Below are positions 50,887-60,150 of a stretch of DNA of 64,000 bases, piece after piece. The DNA comes from Paenibacillus sinensis (GTDB taxonomy: Bacteria; Bacillota; Bacilli; Paenibacillales; Paenibacillaceae): the NCBI RefSeq assembly GCF_019904155.1, contig NZ_JAHCMB010000198.1, positions 1-64,000 of the forward strand. The letters run 5' to 3'. The position numbers were made by a program, and so were the translations under genes. The notes below the pieces were generated by a model, which saw only the letters and a list, made by a program, of their open reading frames with translations, was not told the DNA's origin and searched no databases. Positions within the stretch are counted from its first letter, which is position 1. Each line of letters begins with the position of its first letter.

Positions 50887-50950
50887 GACCGGTATAAAAT
50901 CTTCCATGCCACCCAGGTCCCTCCGCCTCTGCAATGGAAGGAGCATAACA

Positions 50951-50987
50951 AAAAAGGGCGCAGCCATAAATCAGCTAGACCCTTTTT
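50951..50987. terminator. Possible terminator behind the formylglycine-enzyme-like gene
   Basis: AAAAAGGG pairs with CCCTTTTT across a 21-nt loop, 29 bp past the stop codon. A short stem, but with T-runs both ways; it would separate this gene from the rtcB operon promoter. Confidence 0.45.
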
Positions 50988-51015
50988 CCCATCAATAATA
51001 TGCACTCCACATGTC

Positions 51016-51759
51016 TTAGATCGATTTAGCTAAACGGAATCCCAAGTCATCAATGCAAAACGACGGATGACCACGACGACGGCATGTAGCCCCGCATCCT
51101 CTGGCTGATTCGGACCAGCTTCCACCACGAAAAATCCGGTATTGACCATATGTTGCTTCATCATATAAATCCCAGCACCATTCCCATGCATTCCCTAACA
51201 TATCGTATAACCCCCATTTATTGGGGGCTTTTTGGCCCACCTTGTGAATCGCGCCCTCCGAATTCTCATCATACCAGGCAATATCCTTAATATCTCCATA
51301 TCTGTATCCGGTTGATCCCGCTTTACATGCATACTGCCACTCGGCATCAGTTGGCAGTCTGTAACCGGTGGCATTCCGATCGCAACATACACTATTGTCA
51401 TTATGGTCAAAAGTATAACACTCTGTTAATCCACATTCGTCTGAAAGCAGATTGCAAAATAAAATAGCATCATACCAAGATACATTTACCATTGGAATAG
51501 AGTCCAGCTCTACATCGATCAGTGCTTTTTGAGTTATTGCTTCATACAGACCTTTTGTCACGGGATATTTAGCTAAAGAAAAAGGCTTTATTTCGACTGT
51601 TCTTTCTGTTTCTGTCAAATTGCCTTTTAGCCCAGGTATGCTCATTTGGGAATTTGAACTGATCCATTTCTGCTTATCCCGAAAATCTCTTAAATGCTCG
51701 ATACCGCCAGGAATAGATACCATAAGGCTATCCAGATAATCTTTTATTTTATCATCCAT
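51016..51759 (-). CDS. Formylglycine-generating-enzyme (SUMF1) family protein
   Basis: A 247-aa protein of the FGE-sulfatase fold: SLAKYPVTKGLYEAI, MVNVSWYDAILFCNLLS, YRLPTDAEWQYACKAG, GLYDMLGNAWEWCWD and FRGGSWSESARGC. True FGEs oxidise a Cys of sulfatases with a copper-binding Cys pair. Here Cys residues occur in the C-terminal part (GCGATCRRRGHPS), but the exact pair is not clear, and many family members have other roles. The gene is more AT-rich than its neighbours. A TATAAT at 51790-51795 (minus strand) is its probable -10. No sulfatase gene is in the window. Confidence 0.82.
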   Translation of the reverse strand: MDDKIKDYLDSLMVSIPGGIEHLRDFRDKQKWISSNSQMSIPGLKGNLTETERTVEIKPFSLAKYPVTKGLYEAITQKALIDVELDSIPMVNVSWYDAILFCNLLSDECGLTECYTFDHNDNSVCCDRNATGYRLPTDAEWQYACKAGSTGYRYGDIKDIAWYDENSEGAIHKVGQKAPNKWGLYDMLGNAWEWCWDLYDEATYGQYRIFRGGSWSESARGCGATCRRRGHPSFCIDDLGFRLAKSI

Positions 51760-51789
51760 AAATGAACTCCCGTATTATGCTATTCCATA

Positions 51790-51795
51790 ATTATA
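51790..51795 (-). promoter_or_regulatory. -10 box of the formylglycine-enzyme-like gene
   Basis: A perfect TATAAT on the minus strand, 30 bp before the start codon; a matching -35 is not clear. Confidence 0.4.
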
Positions 51796-51860
51796 CTTTA
51801 TCTTATTCGTCCTTTTCCATAAAATAGCTACGCCAATCTGCATCGGAGTTGTTCCAGCAG

Positions 51861-51892
51861 CTAAAAGAAACCCCGCTTCTTGCGAAGCGAGG
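51861..51892 (-). terminator. Terminator of the HupE/UreJ-like gene
   Basis: A 9-bp stem (CCTCGCTTC with GAAGCGGGG on the minus strand, one mismatch, 4-nt loop) followed by TTTCTTTT, 14 bp past the stop codon. Confidence 0.85.
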
Positions 51893-51905
51893 CGCACATG
51901 GACAG

Positions 51906-53081
51906 TCAGAGCAGCCGCGTGACGAACCAATACATCCCGATCAGACCAATGACCGCGGACAGGCCGAAGCTGATCCTTCTATAAGACTTGAACCTCGCCG
52001 CCCACAGCAGCAGCGGCAGCAGAACGGCCAGGACGGCCAGCTGCCCCAGCTCTACTCCGAGATTGAAGGAGAACAGTGAGAGCAAATAGCGATCACCAAG
52101 CGTACCGCGCATCACCTGGGCAAAGCCGAAGCCGTGAATCAAGCCGAAGCCGAGGGCCACGATCCAGCGCCAGCGCACTTCCTTGAGCCAGATGTTCTCG
52201 AAGGCTACATAAGCGATACTGAGCGCGATGACCGGCTCGACGAAAGATGCAGGCAGATTGAAAATATCCAGCGCCGCGAGAGCGATGGTGATGCTGTGTC
52301 CGACCGTGAAGGCAGTCAGCACTTTGATGTATCCCCATTTGCGCTGCCTTGCGAGCACTAGTGCGGTGATGAAGAGCAGATGATCGATGCCGGTCCAGAT
52401 ATGCTCAATGCCGAGCTTCGTATAGTCCCACAGGGTGACAAGCCAGGACGGCACGGATATGGTCTTACGGTCGCCTTCGGCAGCAGTACCATCCGACTCG
52501 AGCTGGCCTGCGGCCTCGTGATTCCCCTTCGTAAAGATAACGTCCTTCGAACCGCCTCCGACTGTGCGGATCGTCGCATAATTTTGATGACCGGGGTCCT
52601 CCTCGAAGAAAACCCGGTAATCGATGTCATAATCCGAGGCGCCGGAAGGCCATACGTAGCGAAGGCTCATCTTCAGGTACGAGGTTCCTCCTCGCGACTC
52701 GATGCTCGTCCCCTCAATGACAGGGGCGACTTCATCACCCGATGTCTTCACGGACAGCGATTCTTCCAGGAGCGGCATCAACTCGTCATTTGTCCACAGC
52801 ACCTTGTCAGGGTCGGCCTGTGCGTCCGTCGAAGCATTGGGATCGAGTACGAAAATACCGTCCGAGCGCAGATCCATCCATTGGGACACTTCCCGCGGAT
52901 CGAGATACAGATCGTAAGTGAGCTGATCGCGGCTGATATTGATATCGGAGTAGCCATACGTATTCAGATGCGCCATGGCTGGTCTGGTTCCTATCAGCAA
53001 GCAGCCGATCAGCGTCAGCAGGAACACTGCCGCGATCAGGCATCGCCGGGATGAGGTCATGCGAGTGTATGTAGTCAACAT
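51906..53081 (-). CDS. HupE/UreJ_2-like membrane protein with large extracytoplasmic domain
   Basis: A 391-aa protein. A signal peptide (about 1-37, ending AMAH) leads into a beta-rich extracytoplasmic domain (38-210), then six or so membrane helices (215-391). The membrane part has the HupE/UreJ_2 signature LGIEHIWTGIDHLLFITALVL, and later TVGHSITIALA and LIHGFGFAQ with conserved His that suggest metal transport. Related proteins are thought to move nickel or cobalt, but this subfamily is not characterised. It lies 87 bp behind the S-layer gene in the same direction with its own terminator. Confidence 0.8.
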   Translation of the reverse strand: MLTTYTRMTSSRRCLIAAVFLLTLIGCLLIGTRPAMAHLNTYGYSDINISRDQLTYDLYLDPREVSQWMDLRSDGIFVLDPNASTDAQADPDKVLWTNDELMPLLEESLSVKTSGDEVAPVIEGTSIESRGGTSYLKMSLRYVWPSGASDYDIDYRVFFEEDPGHQNYATIRTVGGGSKDVIFTKGNHEAAGQLESDGTAAEGDRKTISVPSWLVTLWDYTKLGIEHIWTGIDHLLFITALVLARQRKWGYIKVLTAFTVGHSITIALAALDIFNLPASFVEPVIALSIAYVAFENIWLKEVRWRWIVALGFGLIHGFGFAQVMRGTLGDRYLLSLFSFNLGVELGQLAVLAVLLPLLLWAARFKSYRRISFGLSAVIGLIGMYWFVTRLL

Positions 53082-53168
53082 GTCTTAGCAACCGCCTTTG
53101 ATTCAATAATAGGACAGAAGCGCCGCCGGAGCCCCGGGGCGCTTCCTTCAAACACTAAGTCCAACCGA

Positions 53169-56100
53169 TCAGGATTTATCGCCTGTCAGTCCGAGCAGAA
53201 GATAGATGATCTTGGCCGTCTCGGATCTCGTCGCATATTTCTGTGGCGCGAACTTGCCGTCTCCCTGGCCGTTCAGCAGGCCGAGCGCGGTAGCTTGGGT
53301 GACCGCACCCTTCGCCCAGCTGCTGATTGAGCCGCTGTCCGTGTAGGAGGAAGCTGAGCTGCTTGCCGTCTGCTGCTGTGCCGTTCCTTGAAGATAGGTC
53401 AGCGCGCGCATCATCATCACGGCCATTTGCTCACGGGTGATTTCGCTGTTCGGCGCAAATTTGCTGTCGTTAACGCCGGTGACGATGCCTGCCTGGACCG
53501 CCGCCGTGACAGCATCCGTATACCAGGCGTCCTTCTTCACGTCATCGAAACGGACCGAGTTCGAAGCCGGAGCAAGATTCAGCGCTCTTGCGAGCAATGT
53601 GACGAACTCCGCTCTCGTAGTCGGCTTGGCGGCGCCGAATGTATCTGCGCTGATCCCCTTCACGATGTTCCTGAAGGACAGCTCCTGCACATAGTCATAA
53701 GCCCAGTTGCCGAGCATCAGATCGTTGAAAGGCTTCGTGTACTCCATCACGAGATATTGTCCGGAACGGTCGGCGGTTATGGTGTAGCTGCCGTTCGCGT
53801 ATTGCCCGCCAATCCATTCGGCTGTTCCATCCGCCGACACGCGATAGATGCCAGCCAAATTGACGTTGCGAATGCCGTCCGCCTTGATCGTCAGCGTGAC
53901 CGGCTTCGCGAATCCCGAGATCGCTGCTGTCTTGCCCTGTGCATCCTTCTTGGCCACAGACAGGTTCAACGATCCTTTGATATCGAGCGTCGCATCCAGC
54001 TTGGCGCCCGTGCTCGTCTTGGCCTGCGCGGCAGCCGCTGCTGACACCACTTCAGCCGAGAGAATCAGCGATTCCCCCTTGCCAACTTGTCCCGCAAGAG
54101 CCACAACATCAACTGAAGGAATCGTGATGCTCGATCCGGATGAAGTGCGGAGTACGATGTCGCGCTCCCCGACCTTCGCGAGAACCTCGTTCGACAGGCT
54201 CACGCCCGTCTCGCCTTGTCCGATATTCAGCTCTACAGGCGCTGTACCCGCAGGGATCGTACCCGGTTCCACGTTGCGGATGCCGCTGGCCGATCCGGTG
54301 CTGCCGTTATTGCCCGTATTACCACCGCTATTGCCGGTGTTGGTTCCGTTGCTGTTGCTTCCGTTACCGTTGTTTCCGTTATCAGTTCCATTTCCATTAC
54401 CGTTTCCATTATCCGTACCATTACCGTTGCCGTTTCCATTACCGTTGCCATTTCCGCTATCGACCAATCCGGTCGTGAAGCTCCAGATATCGGATACGGT
54501 TCGGCCTCCCGACGGATCGGTCGCCGCCGCATACCACCGGTATCTGGTATTGGAAGCCAGTCCGCTCCAAGCCGTGCCGGCCCGCTCCCCGCTCTTCACA
54601 TCCTTGCTCGTGCCGATAACTGCACTGCCGTAGACGTTCACGCCAATGTAGTCGGTCGCGACGCGCTTGGCAGGGTCCTGCGCCTTGTACGGCAGGTCGA
54701 ATTCGTCTTTGGCGTCATCGAAGTAGTTCCAGTCATCCATATAAGCCGAGTAGGTGCTGACATGGATCTTGCCCTCAGCTACGTTGAAGCTCAGGAAACG
54801 CATGTAGCCCTGGCCGCCCTGCGGGCCCGACTGGTAGTCTGCCAGCATCTCGACGACCGTGCGCTCGCCGACATGCTTCACGTTATATGCGACACCGTGC
54901 AAGTGTCCGCACAGCACCATCTGCACATTGTCGTTCAACGCTACGATCTTATTCCAGATCATCTCGCCTTGACCCGAATATGCACCCGTCGGAGAGATGT
55001 ATTCATGCGTTGCGATGATAACGTACCGGTTCGGATACTTCTTCAACACCTCATTTGCCCACTCAACTGTGCCGTCCTGTACGTTCCAGCCGAGGTACAT
55101 GATCAGGAAGTCTTGTCCCTTGGCCGATACGAGATCGTAGTGATCCCGATTGTTGTTCAGGTCGTCGCCATAAGTGGGTTGGTTCTCGAAGCGATCGCGG
55201 CCGAAGTACTTCCAATACTCCGTGTAGTTGCCTGCAGCATGATTGACGTCATGGTTGCCGGTGACAACCCCGTACGGGATGCCCGCGTCTTCCAGATGCT
55301 TCAAGCTGTTGCTGGCTACCGCCCACTCGTCCGGACGATCCCAGTCGTCGACAAGGTCGCCGGTATGGATGCCGTATACGATATTTTTCTCGTCCTTCAT
55401 ATCGGCAATATATTTCATTTCCTTGTCGAAAATCTCAGGATACGAATCTGCGTAATACTGTGTATCGCTGGCCCAGGCGAATGTGAAGTCATTGCCGTCT
55501 TCCGAGCTTGGAACCAGGTCCTGAATGAGCACATGAATGGTCTTGTCCTTGACCATATCGGCTACGGCGACATTCGCCGCCAAGCGGAAGTCAAGCTCGC
55601 CCCGCCCCGAAGCCGCTGCCACCCATTTGCCGGTGTTGTAGTTCCAGGTGTACATCGTTACCTGACGATCAGGCAGCGAGTGTCCTTCCCAGACAACCTC
55701 GACCTGCGAGATTGCATCCGGCTCCTGATTCAGCTTGAAGTCGTAGCGCTGATAAGGGAACTTGCCCTCTGCATCCGTGACATAGTAGGAGCCGTCCTTC
55801 GCAGACACCTGCTTCACAGCTTCGGCGGTGAATGCCGTCTCGCCTTCTGGATTCAGCTCCAGCGGCGGTTCGCGATCCGTCGCGTTGGAGTGGGCTTCAA
55901 TCTCTGAATTGCTTGCAAAGTCATACCGATATGCCGGGCCGAAGGTAACATCGAGCGCATCGCCGTCCGGGTCGCTCACCTTCACGCTCAGATTGGCGGC
56001 AGCTTCGACCTGATTCTTGCCGTCGGCAGGACTCGGATCGGTCGGCTTATCGGGACTGCCGTTCTTCGTGGTGAAGGCCGCTGTCTTCACGGCGGTATTG

Positions 56101-59100
56101 CCCGCTTTATCCTTCGCGGTCACCGTGAACGTATGGTCGCCGTCCTTGAGCGTCGCTGCATTGACCGACCAAGGCAGCGAAATTTCCTTGCCGTCCAGCG
56201 TTGCGGCGGCCGACTCCAGACCCGAAGTCGCATCCTCGGCGGCGGCATTGAATTCGATCTTACCGCTGTAGGTCTTGCCAGCTTCAATCGAGAATGCGGT
56301 GAATTCAGGGGCCGTGTTATCTATGATCGCACGCAGCGTCTTCGTCAGACCGCCTGCGCTGCTAAGCTCGAATGTATGCTCGCCGTCCGTCAGCTTGGTC
56401 GTATCGACATCGGCTGTAATGCCATGGAATGCGCTCTCCGGCATCGTGATCGTCAATTCCAGATACTCGTAGTAGCCGGAGCTGTCGCCTACCTTATGAC
56501 GGTCGAGCGGGCTCAGGTTCTCCGTGAATGTATCCTTGTCGAGATTCTTGCCGCGCATGGACACGATCGGCTGCTCCGCGCCGTCGCCAAGCAGAATATG
56601 GATATCCTCAATGCGGAAGTCGTCATTATTGCCTTCCGTGTCCATCGGCGACTTGCCGTTGCCTGCCGTGATCCAGATTTGATTGTTCCCCGGCTTCAGC
56701 AGATGCTTCGGAATCTGTACATATTTGAGATCAAGATTCGCGCTGTTCGGCAGCAGCGTCGCGAGTGTCCCGTTGACATACAGTCCGTCCATCAGCGAGG
56801 AGGACTGCAAGTCGTCCGCCCGGTAAGAGATATAAGCCTCCTCGCTGACATCCGGCTTCACAGACAGCGCTTTGCCGTCAAGCTTCAGGCCGAGCGGCAG
56901 TGCGGATTCCGCAGCGGCATTGCCCTGTACGGCTGCTGCCTGGCCGCGAAGCAGCGCTCCGTCCGCCAAATCGAACCACAGATCGCCCTGCTTCGTGAAT
57001 GTCAGCCTGGTTGGTGCCGAACCTCCGTCCGTTGTACGAACGACGTTCTCACCGTCGGTGGCTTCAATGTAATAGTCCACATACGAGGCTCCCAGCAGGA
57101 GCTCTTGAGGAATCGTGCCAACGAAGGTGCTGCTGCCTGCGGATACCGGCACCATACGCACTTCCGTGTAGCTTGCATCCTGGTTCCGCTTGAACATCAC
57201 CGAGACGCGCTTCAGCCCTTGGTCGTCCGTCACATTCGCTGTGACCGGCACAGCCCCAAAAGGCTGCTCGGCGGACGGCTGCAGCTCGATGACCGGTGCG
57301 ATCGAGTCCTTCTCCTTGGCGATTGGCTGTTCAGGTACTTGGCCGGGAATCAGCGTACCCGGGGTTGCCGTTTGACGGACCGCCCGCTTGTACATTTTAT
57401 TCGTGCCGTCTTTCGGATACTCGTAGACGACGCTCGTGCCCGTATCGTCCACTTCGTCGACACCAACGTTGTACCAGGCCTGGGCGATCGCATTGCGCTG
57501 ATGATCAACCGGATTGGCTGCATCAGACGCAATCAGAATCCGGCCTTCGTCGCTGTTGCTCATGCCTATCGCATAGAGCGAGGTCACTTGAGCATCGGTC
57601 AAATTCGTCTTCCAATGCGTATTGAAGTCAGAAACCGGCTTGCCCTTGCTCAGATTGGACTGCACCCAGACAAGCGCCGTATGCTGTCCTTCGAGCGGGA
57701 AGTCCTGCGTCAGATCCCAGCGGATCGCCCCACCGTGATAGAACTCGTAGACGATCTGGTAATCCTTCAGGTTCACCGTACGATCGGTGTTGTTGTATAC
57801 CTCGATATATTCGTAGGCGTCGCTGCCCTTGTTGTCCGGTACGAGCTCGGTGATCAGCAGCTCGGGAATGTCCGAGCTCTCCGAGTCGAAGATGCGGATG
57901 TCATAGGGCGATTGATCGGAAGTCGGGTAACGGACAGTATTCGTGCCATCCGTCGCCTCGAAATAATAGTAGAGATGAGTCGCGCCTTCGAGCGCAGCCT
58001 TTGGCACCAGCGCATCATACGTATCGCCGGTGCCATGGATCATGGCAATGGAATCGTACTCGGTCTGCTTGTCGGTGCGATAATACAGCTTGGCCCCTTG
58101 TACCGCTTGATCATCCGTGATCTCGGCGGAGAGCTTGATATCCTTGGCAGTCGTGGAGCCGACTGCCGGATTATGCACAATGATCGGCTTCAGAAAGTCC
58201 GCCGGCAGATGCACCGGCTCGCCTGGCGCCTGTCCGTTCACGAGTTTGCCCGGAGTAGGCGACACCTTGCTGCCAATCTTCTTCATCAGGATCGAGCCGT
58301 CTTCGGGTGCCCCATACAGAACCGCCGTCGCGTTCAAATTGTCCGCTCCCGAGGAGGCTTCATTGTATTGCGCAGAGACGATCCGGTCGCCGGATTGCGT
58401 CAAAATCGTGATTTTGCGCGCAGCATCGTTGACGAGATTGCCCGAGCCAACAAATTGAACGGCGTCTGCTTCGGTCAATCCGGGCGAGAGCTTGTATCCT
58501 TCGTTGAACCGGTCCAGCGTGCCATCCGGACTGTCGGTCACACCACGGACCACGATCGTCTGGCCAGGAGCCAGCGACTTGTTCTCGCTGAACGTCCAGG
58601 CATTTACGAGCTTATCCTGCAGATCTGTGTATTCAATCCGATAATTGCCGAGCTGCAGCGTCTTGTCGCTGTTATTATACAGCTCGAAATATTCCCAGGC
58701 GGTTACGTCGCCCCCGTTAATGTTCGGGCTGTTGAACACGACCTCCGTGAGAAGCAAATACGGCAGCTTGTTCGAAGCGCCATCCGGCAAAATCTGCAGC
58801 TCGTAAGTCGAGCCAGCACCTGCCGGACTGCGCGTTGCTCCGCTTGGGCTGCTTGCGTCCAGGTAGTAGAGCAGCTTGTCCGTCCCTGTCATCGCAGATT
58901 TCGGGATCGATGCGGTCAGCACCGAGTTTCCTTCGACCGGCGCGCCAATGTTCATGGACACCGAAGTGAAATCGGTATCTTCGATCTTCTTGTAGTGCAG
59001 TGTAGCCGCATCAAGATACGTGGAACTGTATACCGATGCCGTAACCGCAAAATCCTTCGGTACGGTCGATGTCACCGCCGGCGTATAGCTGAGCAGGGGC

Positions 59101-59822
59101 TTGTCCGGCACCTGCCCAGGGACCAGACTTCCCGGCGTCGGCGTCGCCTTGGAAGCGAGCTTCACCATGGAAGTGCCGCCGGCCGGATCATACGCATATG
59201 TAACGCTCTTGCCATTGGCGTCGTCTCCGTTGTCTTTAGAGGCATCCGGGTTGCCCGTACTGTTGTAACGTGCGGACACGATCGTCGGATCGGCCGCCGG
59301 ATTCAGGACGGCATCCGCCTTCTTCTTAATAGAAACGGTGTACGTGCCGGTATTCGGCAGATTGCCGCCGCCGCTCTGATCCATAGTCGCTGCCTGATCT
59401 TCGTTCAATCCGGGCTGCAGACTGTATGCGGTGTTGAATGCAGTCAGCTGCCCATTCTCGCCATCTGTCTTCCCGCGCAGCACCATCGTCGCGCCCGGTT
59501 GCAGCACCTTGCCACTCTCGATCGGCCATTGGTAATTGGTGCTGGAGCTGTAATTTTCCCGATATACATAATAATCGCTCAAGGCAATCGGATCGTTGCC
59601 GCTATTGTAGATCTCTACATATTCCCAAGCGTTAACGTCTGCCGCATTATAATTGGGCGAATTGAATACAATTTCCGTTATCAGCAGCTCCGGGATCGAA
59701 CCCGCGCTTCCTGCTTCGGCTTTGGCTTCGCCTGAGCCAATAGCGGTCAAACCGCTTGTGCCTAGCAGAACCGCCAGCAATCCGGCGACGAACCGGTTTG
59801 CATGTCGTGTCTTTCTTTTCAT
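53169..59822 (-). CDS. Giant SLH-anchored surface protein with lamin-tail domains and a metallophosphoesterase
   Basis: A 2217-aa exported protein. Signal peptide 1-35 (ending AKA). Three lamin-tail-like (LTD) domains, beginning around residues 45, 355 and 645 (each PELLITEIV/ELV...WEYVEIYNSG-type), alternate with beta-sandwich spacers. Ig/Big-like domains follow. A calcineurin-type phosphoesterase is then seen: ASDTQYY, IHTGDLVDD, VTGNHDVNH, IATHEYIS, LCGHLHG, all metal ligands present. An Asn-Gly-rich linker precedes three C-terminal SLH repeats (WAYDYVQELSFRNIVKG; WYTDAVTAAVQAGIVTG; WAKGAVTQATALGLLNG) that attach it to the wall polymer. It probably cleaves phosphate esters or nucleic acids at the cell surface. 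The ATG before KRKTRHANR is chosen over a 25-codon longer reading. Confidence 0.88.
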   Translation of the reverse strand: MKRKTRHANRFVAGLLAVLLGTSGLTAIGSGEAKAEAGSAGSIPELLITEIVFNSPNYNAADVNAWEYVEIYNSGNDPIALSDYYVYRENYSSSTNYQWPIESGKVLQPGATMVLRGKTDGENGQLTAFNTAYSLQPGLNEDQAATMDQSGGGNLPNTGTYTVSIKKKADAVLNPAADPTIVSARYNSTGNPDASKDNGDDANGKSVTYAYDPAGGTSMVKLASKATPTPGSLVPGQVPDKPLLSYTPAVTSTVPKDFAVTASVYSSTYLDAATLHYKKIEDTDFTSVSMNIGAPVEGNSVLTASIPKSAMTGTDKLLYYLDASSPSGATRSPAGAGSTYELQILPDGASNKLPYLLLTEVVFNSPNINGGDVTAWEYFELYNNSDKTLQLGNYRIEYTDLQDKLVNAWTFSENKSLAPGQTIVVRGVTDSPDGTLDRFNEGYKLSPGLTEADAVQFVGSGNLVNDAARKITILTQSGDRIVSAQYNEASSGADNLNATAVLYGAPEDGSILMKKIGSKVSPTPGKLVNGQAPGEPVHLPADFLKPIIVHNPAVGSTTAKDIKLSAEITDDQAVQGAKLYYRTDKQTEYDSIAMIHGTGDTYDALVPKAALEGATHLYYYFEATDGTNTVRYPTSDQSPYDIRIFDSESSDIPELLITELVPDNKGSDAYEYIEVYNNTDRTVNLKDYQIVYEFYHGGAIRWDLTQDFPLEGQHTALVWVQSNLSKGKPVSDFNTHWKTNLTDAQVTSLYAIGMSNSDEGRILIASDAANPVDHQRNAIAQAWYNVGVDEVDDTGTSVVYEYPKDGTNKMYKRAVRQTATPGTLIPGQVPEQPIAKEKDSIAPVIELQPSAEQPFGAVPVTANVTDDQGLKRVSVMFKRNQDASYTEVRMVPVSAGSSTFVGTIPQELLLGASYVDYYIEATDGENVVRTTDGGSAPTRLTFTKQGDLWFDLADGALLRGQAAAVQGNAAAESALPLGLKLDGKALSVKPDVSEEAYISYRADDLQSSSLMDGLYVNGTLATLLPNSANLDLKYVQIPKHLLKPGNNQIWITAGNGKSPMDTEGNNDDFRIEDIHILLGDGAEQPIVSMRGKNLDKDTFTENLSPLDRHKVGDSSGYYEYLELTITMPESAFHGITADVDTTKLTDGEHTFELSSAGGLTKTLRAIIDNTAPEFTAFSIEAGKTYSGKIEFNAAAEDATSGLESAAATLDGKEISLPWSVNAATLKDGDHTFTVTAKDKAGNTAVKTAAFTTKNGSPDKPTDPSPADGKNQVEAAANLSVKVSDPDGDALDVTFGPAYRYDFASNSEIEAHSNATDREPPLELNPEGETAFTAEAVKQVSAKDGSYYVTDAEGKFPYQRYDFKLNQEPDAISQVEVVWEGHSLPDRQVTMYTWNYNTGKWVAAASGRGELDFRLAANVAVADMVKDKTIHVLIQDLVPSSEDGNDFTFAWASDTQYYADSYPEIFDKEMKYIADMKDEKNIVYGIHTGDLVDDWDRPDEWAVASNSLKHLEDAGIPYGVVTGNHDVNHAAGNYTEYWKYFGRDRFENQPTYGDDLNNNRDHYDLVSAKGQDFLIMYLGWNVQDGTVEWANEVLKKYPNRYVIIATHEYISPTGAYSGQGEMIWNKIVALNDNVQMVLCGHLHGVAYNVKHVGERTVVEMLADYQSGPQGGQGYMRFLSFNVAEGKIHVSTYSAYMDDWNYFDDAKDEFDLPYKAQDPAKRVATDYIGVNVYGSAVIGTSKDVKSGERAGTAWSGLASNTRYRWYAAATDPSGGRTVSDIWSFTTGLVDSGNGNGNGNGNGNGTDNGNGNGNGTDNGNNGNGSNSNGTNTGNSGGNTGNNGSTGSASGIRNVEPGTIPAGTAPVELNIGQGETGVSLSNEVLAKVGERDIVLRTSSGSSITIPSVDVVALAGQVGKGESLILSAEVVSAAAAAQAKTSTGAKLDATLDIKGSLNLSVAKKDAQGKTAAISGFAKPVTLTIKADGIRNVNLAGIYRVSADGTAEWIGGQYANGSYTITADRSGQYLVMEYTKPFNDLMLGNWAYDYVQELSFRNIVKGISADTFGAAKPTTRAEFVTLLARALNLAPASNSVRFDDVKKDAWYTDAVTAAVQAGIVTGVNDSKFAPNSEITREQMAVMMMRALTYLQGTAQQQTASSSASSYTDSGSISSWAKGAVTQATALGLLNGQGDGKFAPQKYATRSETAKIIYLLLGLTGDKS
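54303..54466. repeat. Low-complexity repeat coding for the Gly-Asn linker
   Basis: Degenerate tandem hexamers and 12-mers (CCATTACCGTTG-like units) within the S-layer gene encode runs of Asn-Gly. A likely site of length variation by slippage. Confidence 0.8.
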
Positions 59823-60150
59823 CTGTCCTCTCATCTCCCGCTCCGAATAAATTTCATAGGCTATGCCACAGACAATAATAGTAGCAAGATTCGACAATGC
59901 CTATTGACACCTATTTGGATTGCTGTCCTTTCTTTGGATCAGCACGGTATCCCCGGATTTTTCTTAAATGAAGACATAAATCCAATCGAAGGACACCTGC
60001 GCCTTAACATTGCTCTAACAGCTTATTGATTCGAATTTAACAGTATAGAGTTACTCTGTTCAGTAATGCCAAATTCTTGGTCGTCCGTATAGCATTACCA
60101 AGCAGCAAGTTTGTGATCGATTTGATTTAGCGAATGGAGGACAGTCAGCG
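59823..60150. other. Divergent intergenic region of the S-layer and AraC genes
   Basis: It should hold both promoters. I see small palindromes (AGAGTTACTCT near 60047) but no convincing -35/-10 pair on either strand. No gene seen. Confidence 0.5.

Noticed and set aside
50840..50930. TGGCAT on the minus strand near element copy 3 as a sigma54 promoter, as in RtcR-controlled operons
   Set aside because: The required GC at -12 is absent (TT instead), and the other two copies lack the -24 motif.
54303..54466. Repeated units that could be taken for a CRISPR array
   Set aside because: Units are 6-12 bases, in frame, and encode Asn-Gly repeats; no spacers. No CRISPR array or cas gene was seen in the window.
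56133..59735. 1200-codon open frame on the plus strand opposite the S-layer gene
   Set aside because: A shadow of the GC-skewed codon usage of the real gene: Arg/Val-rich nonsense, no ribosome site, no domain.
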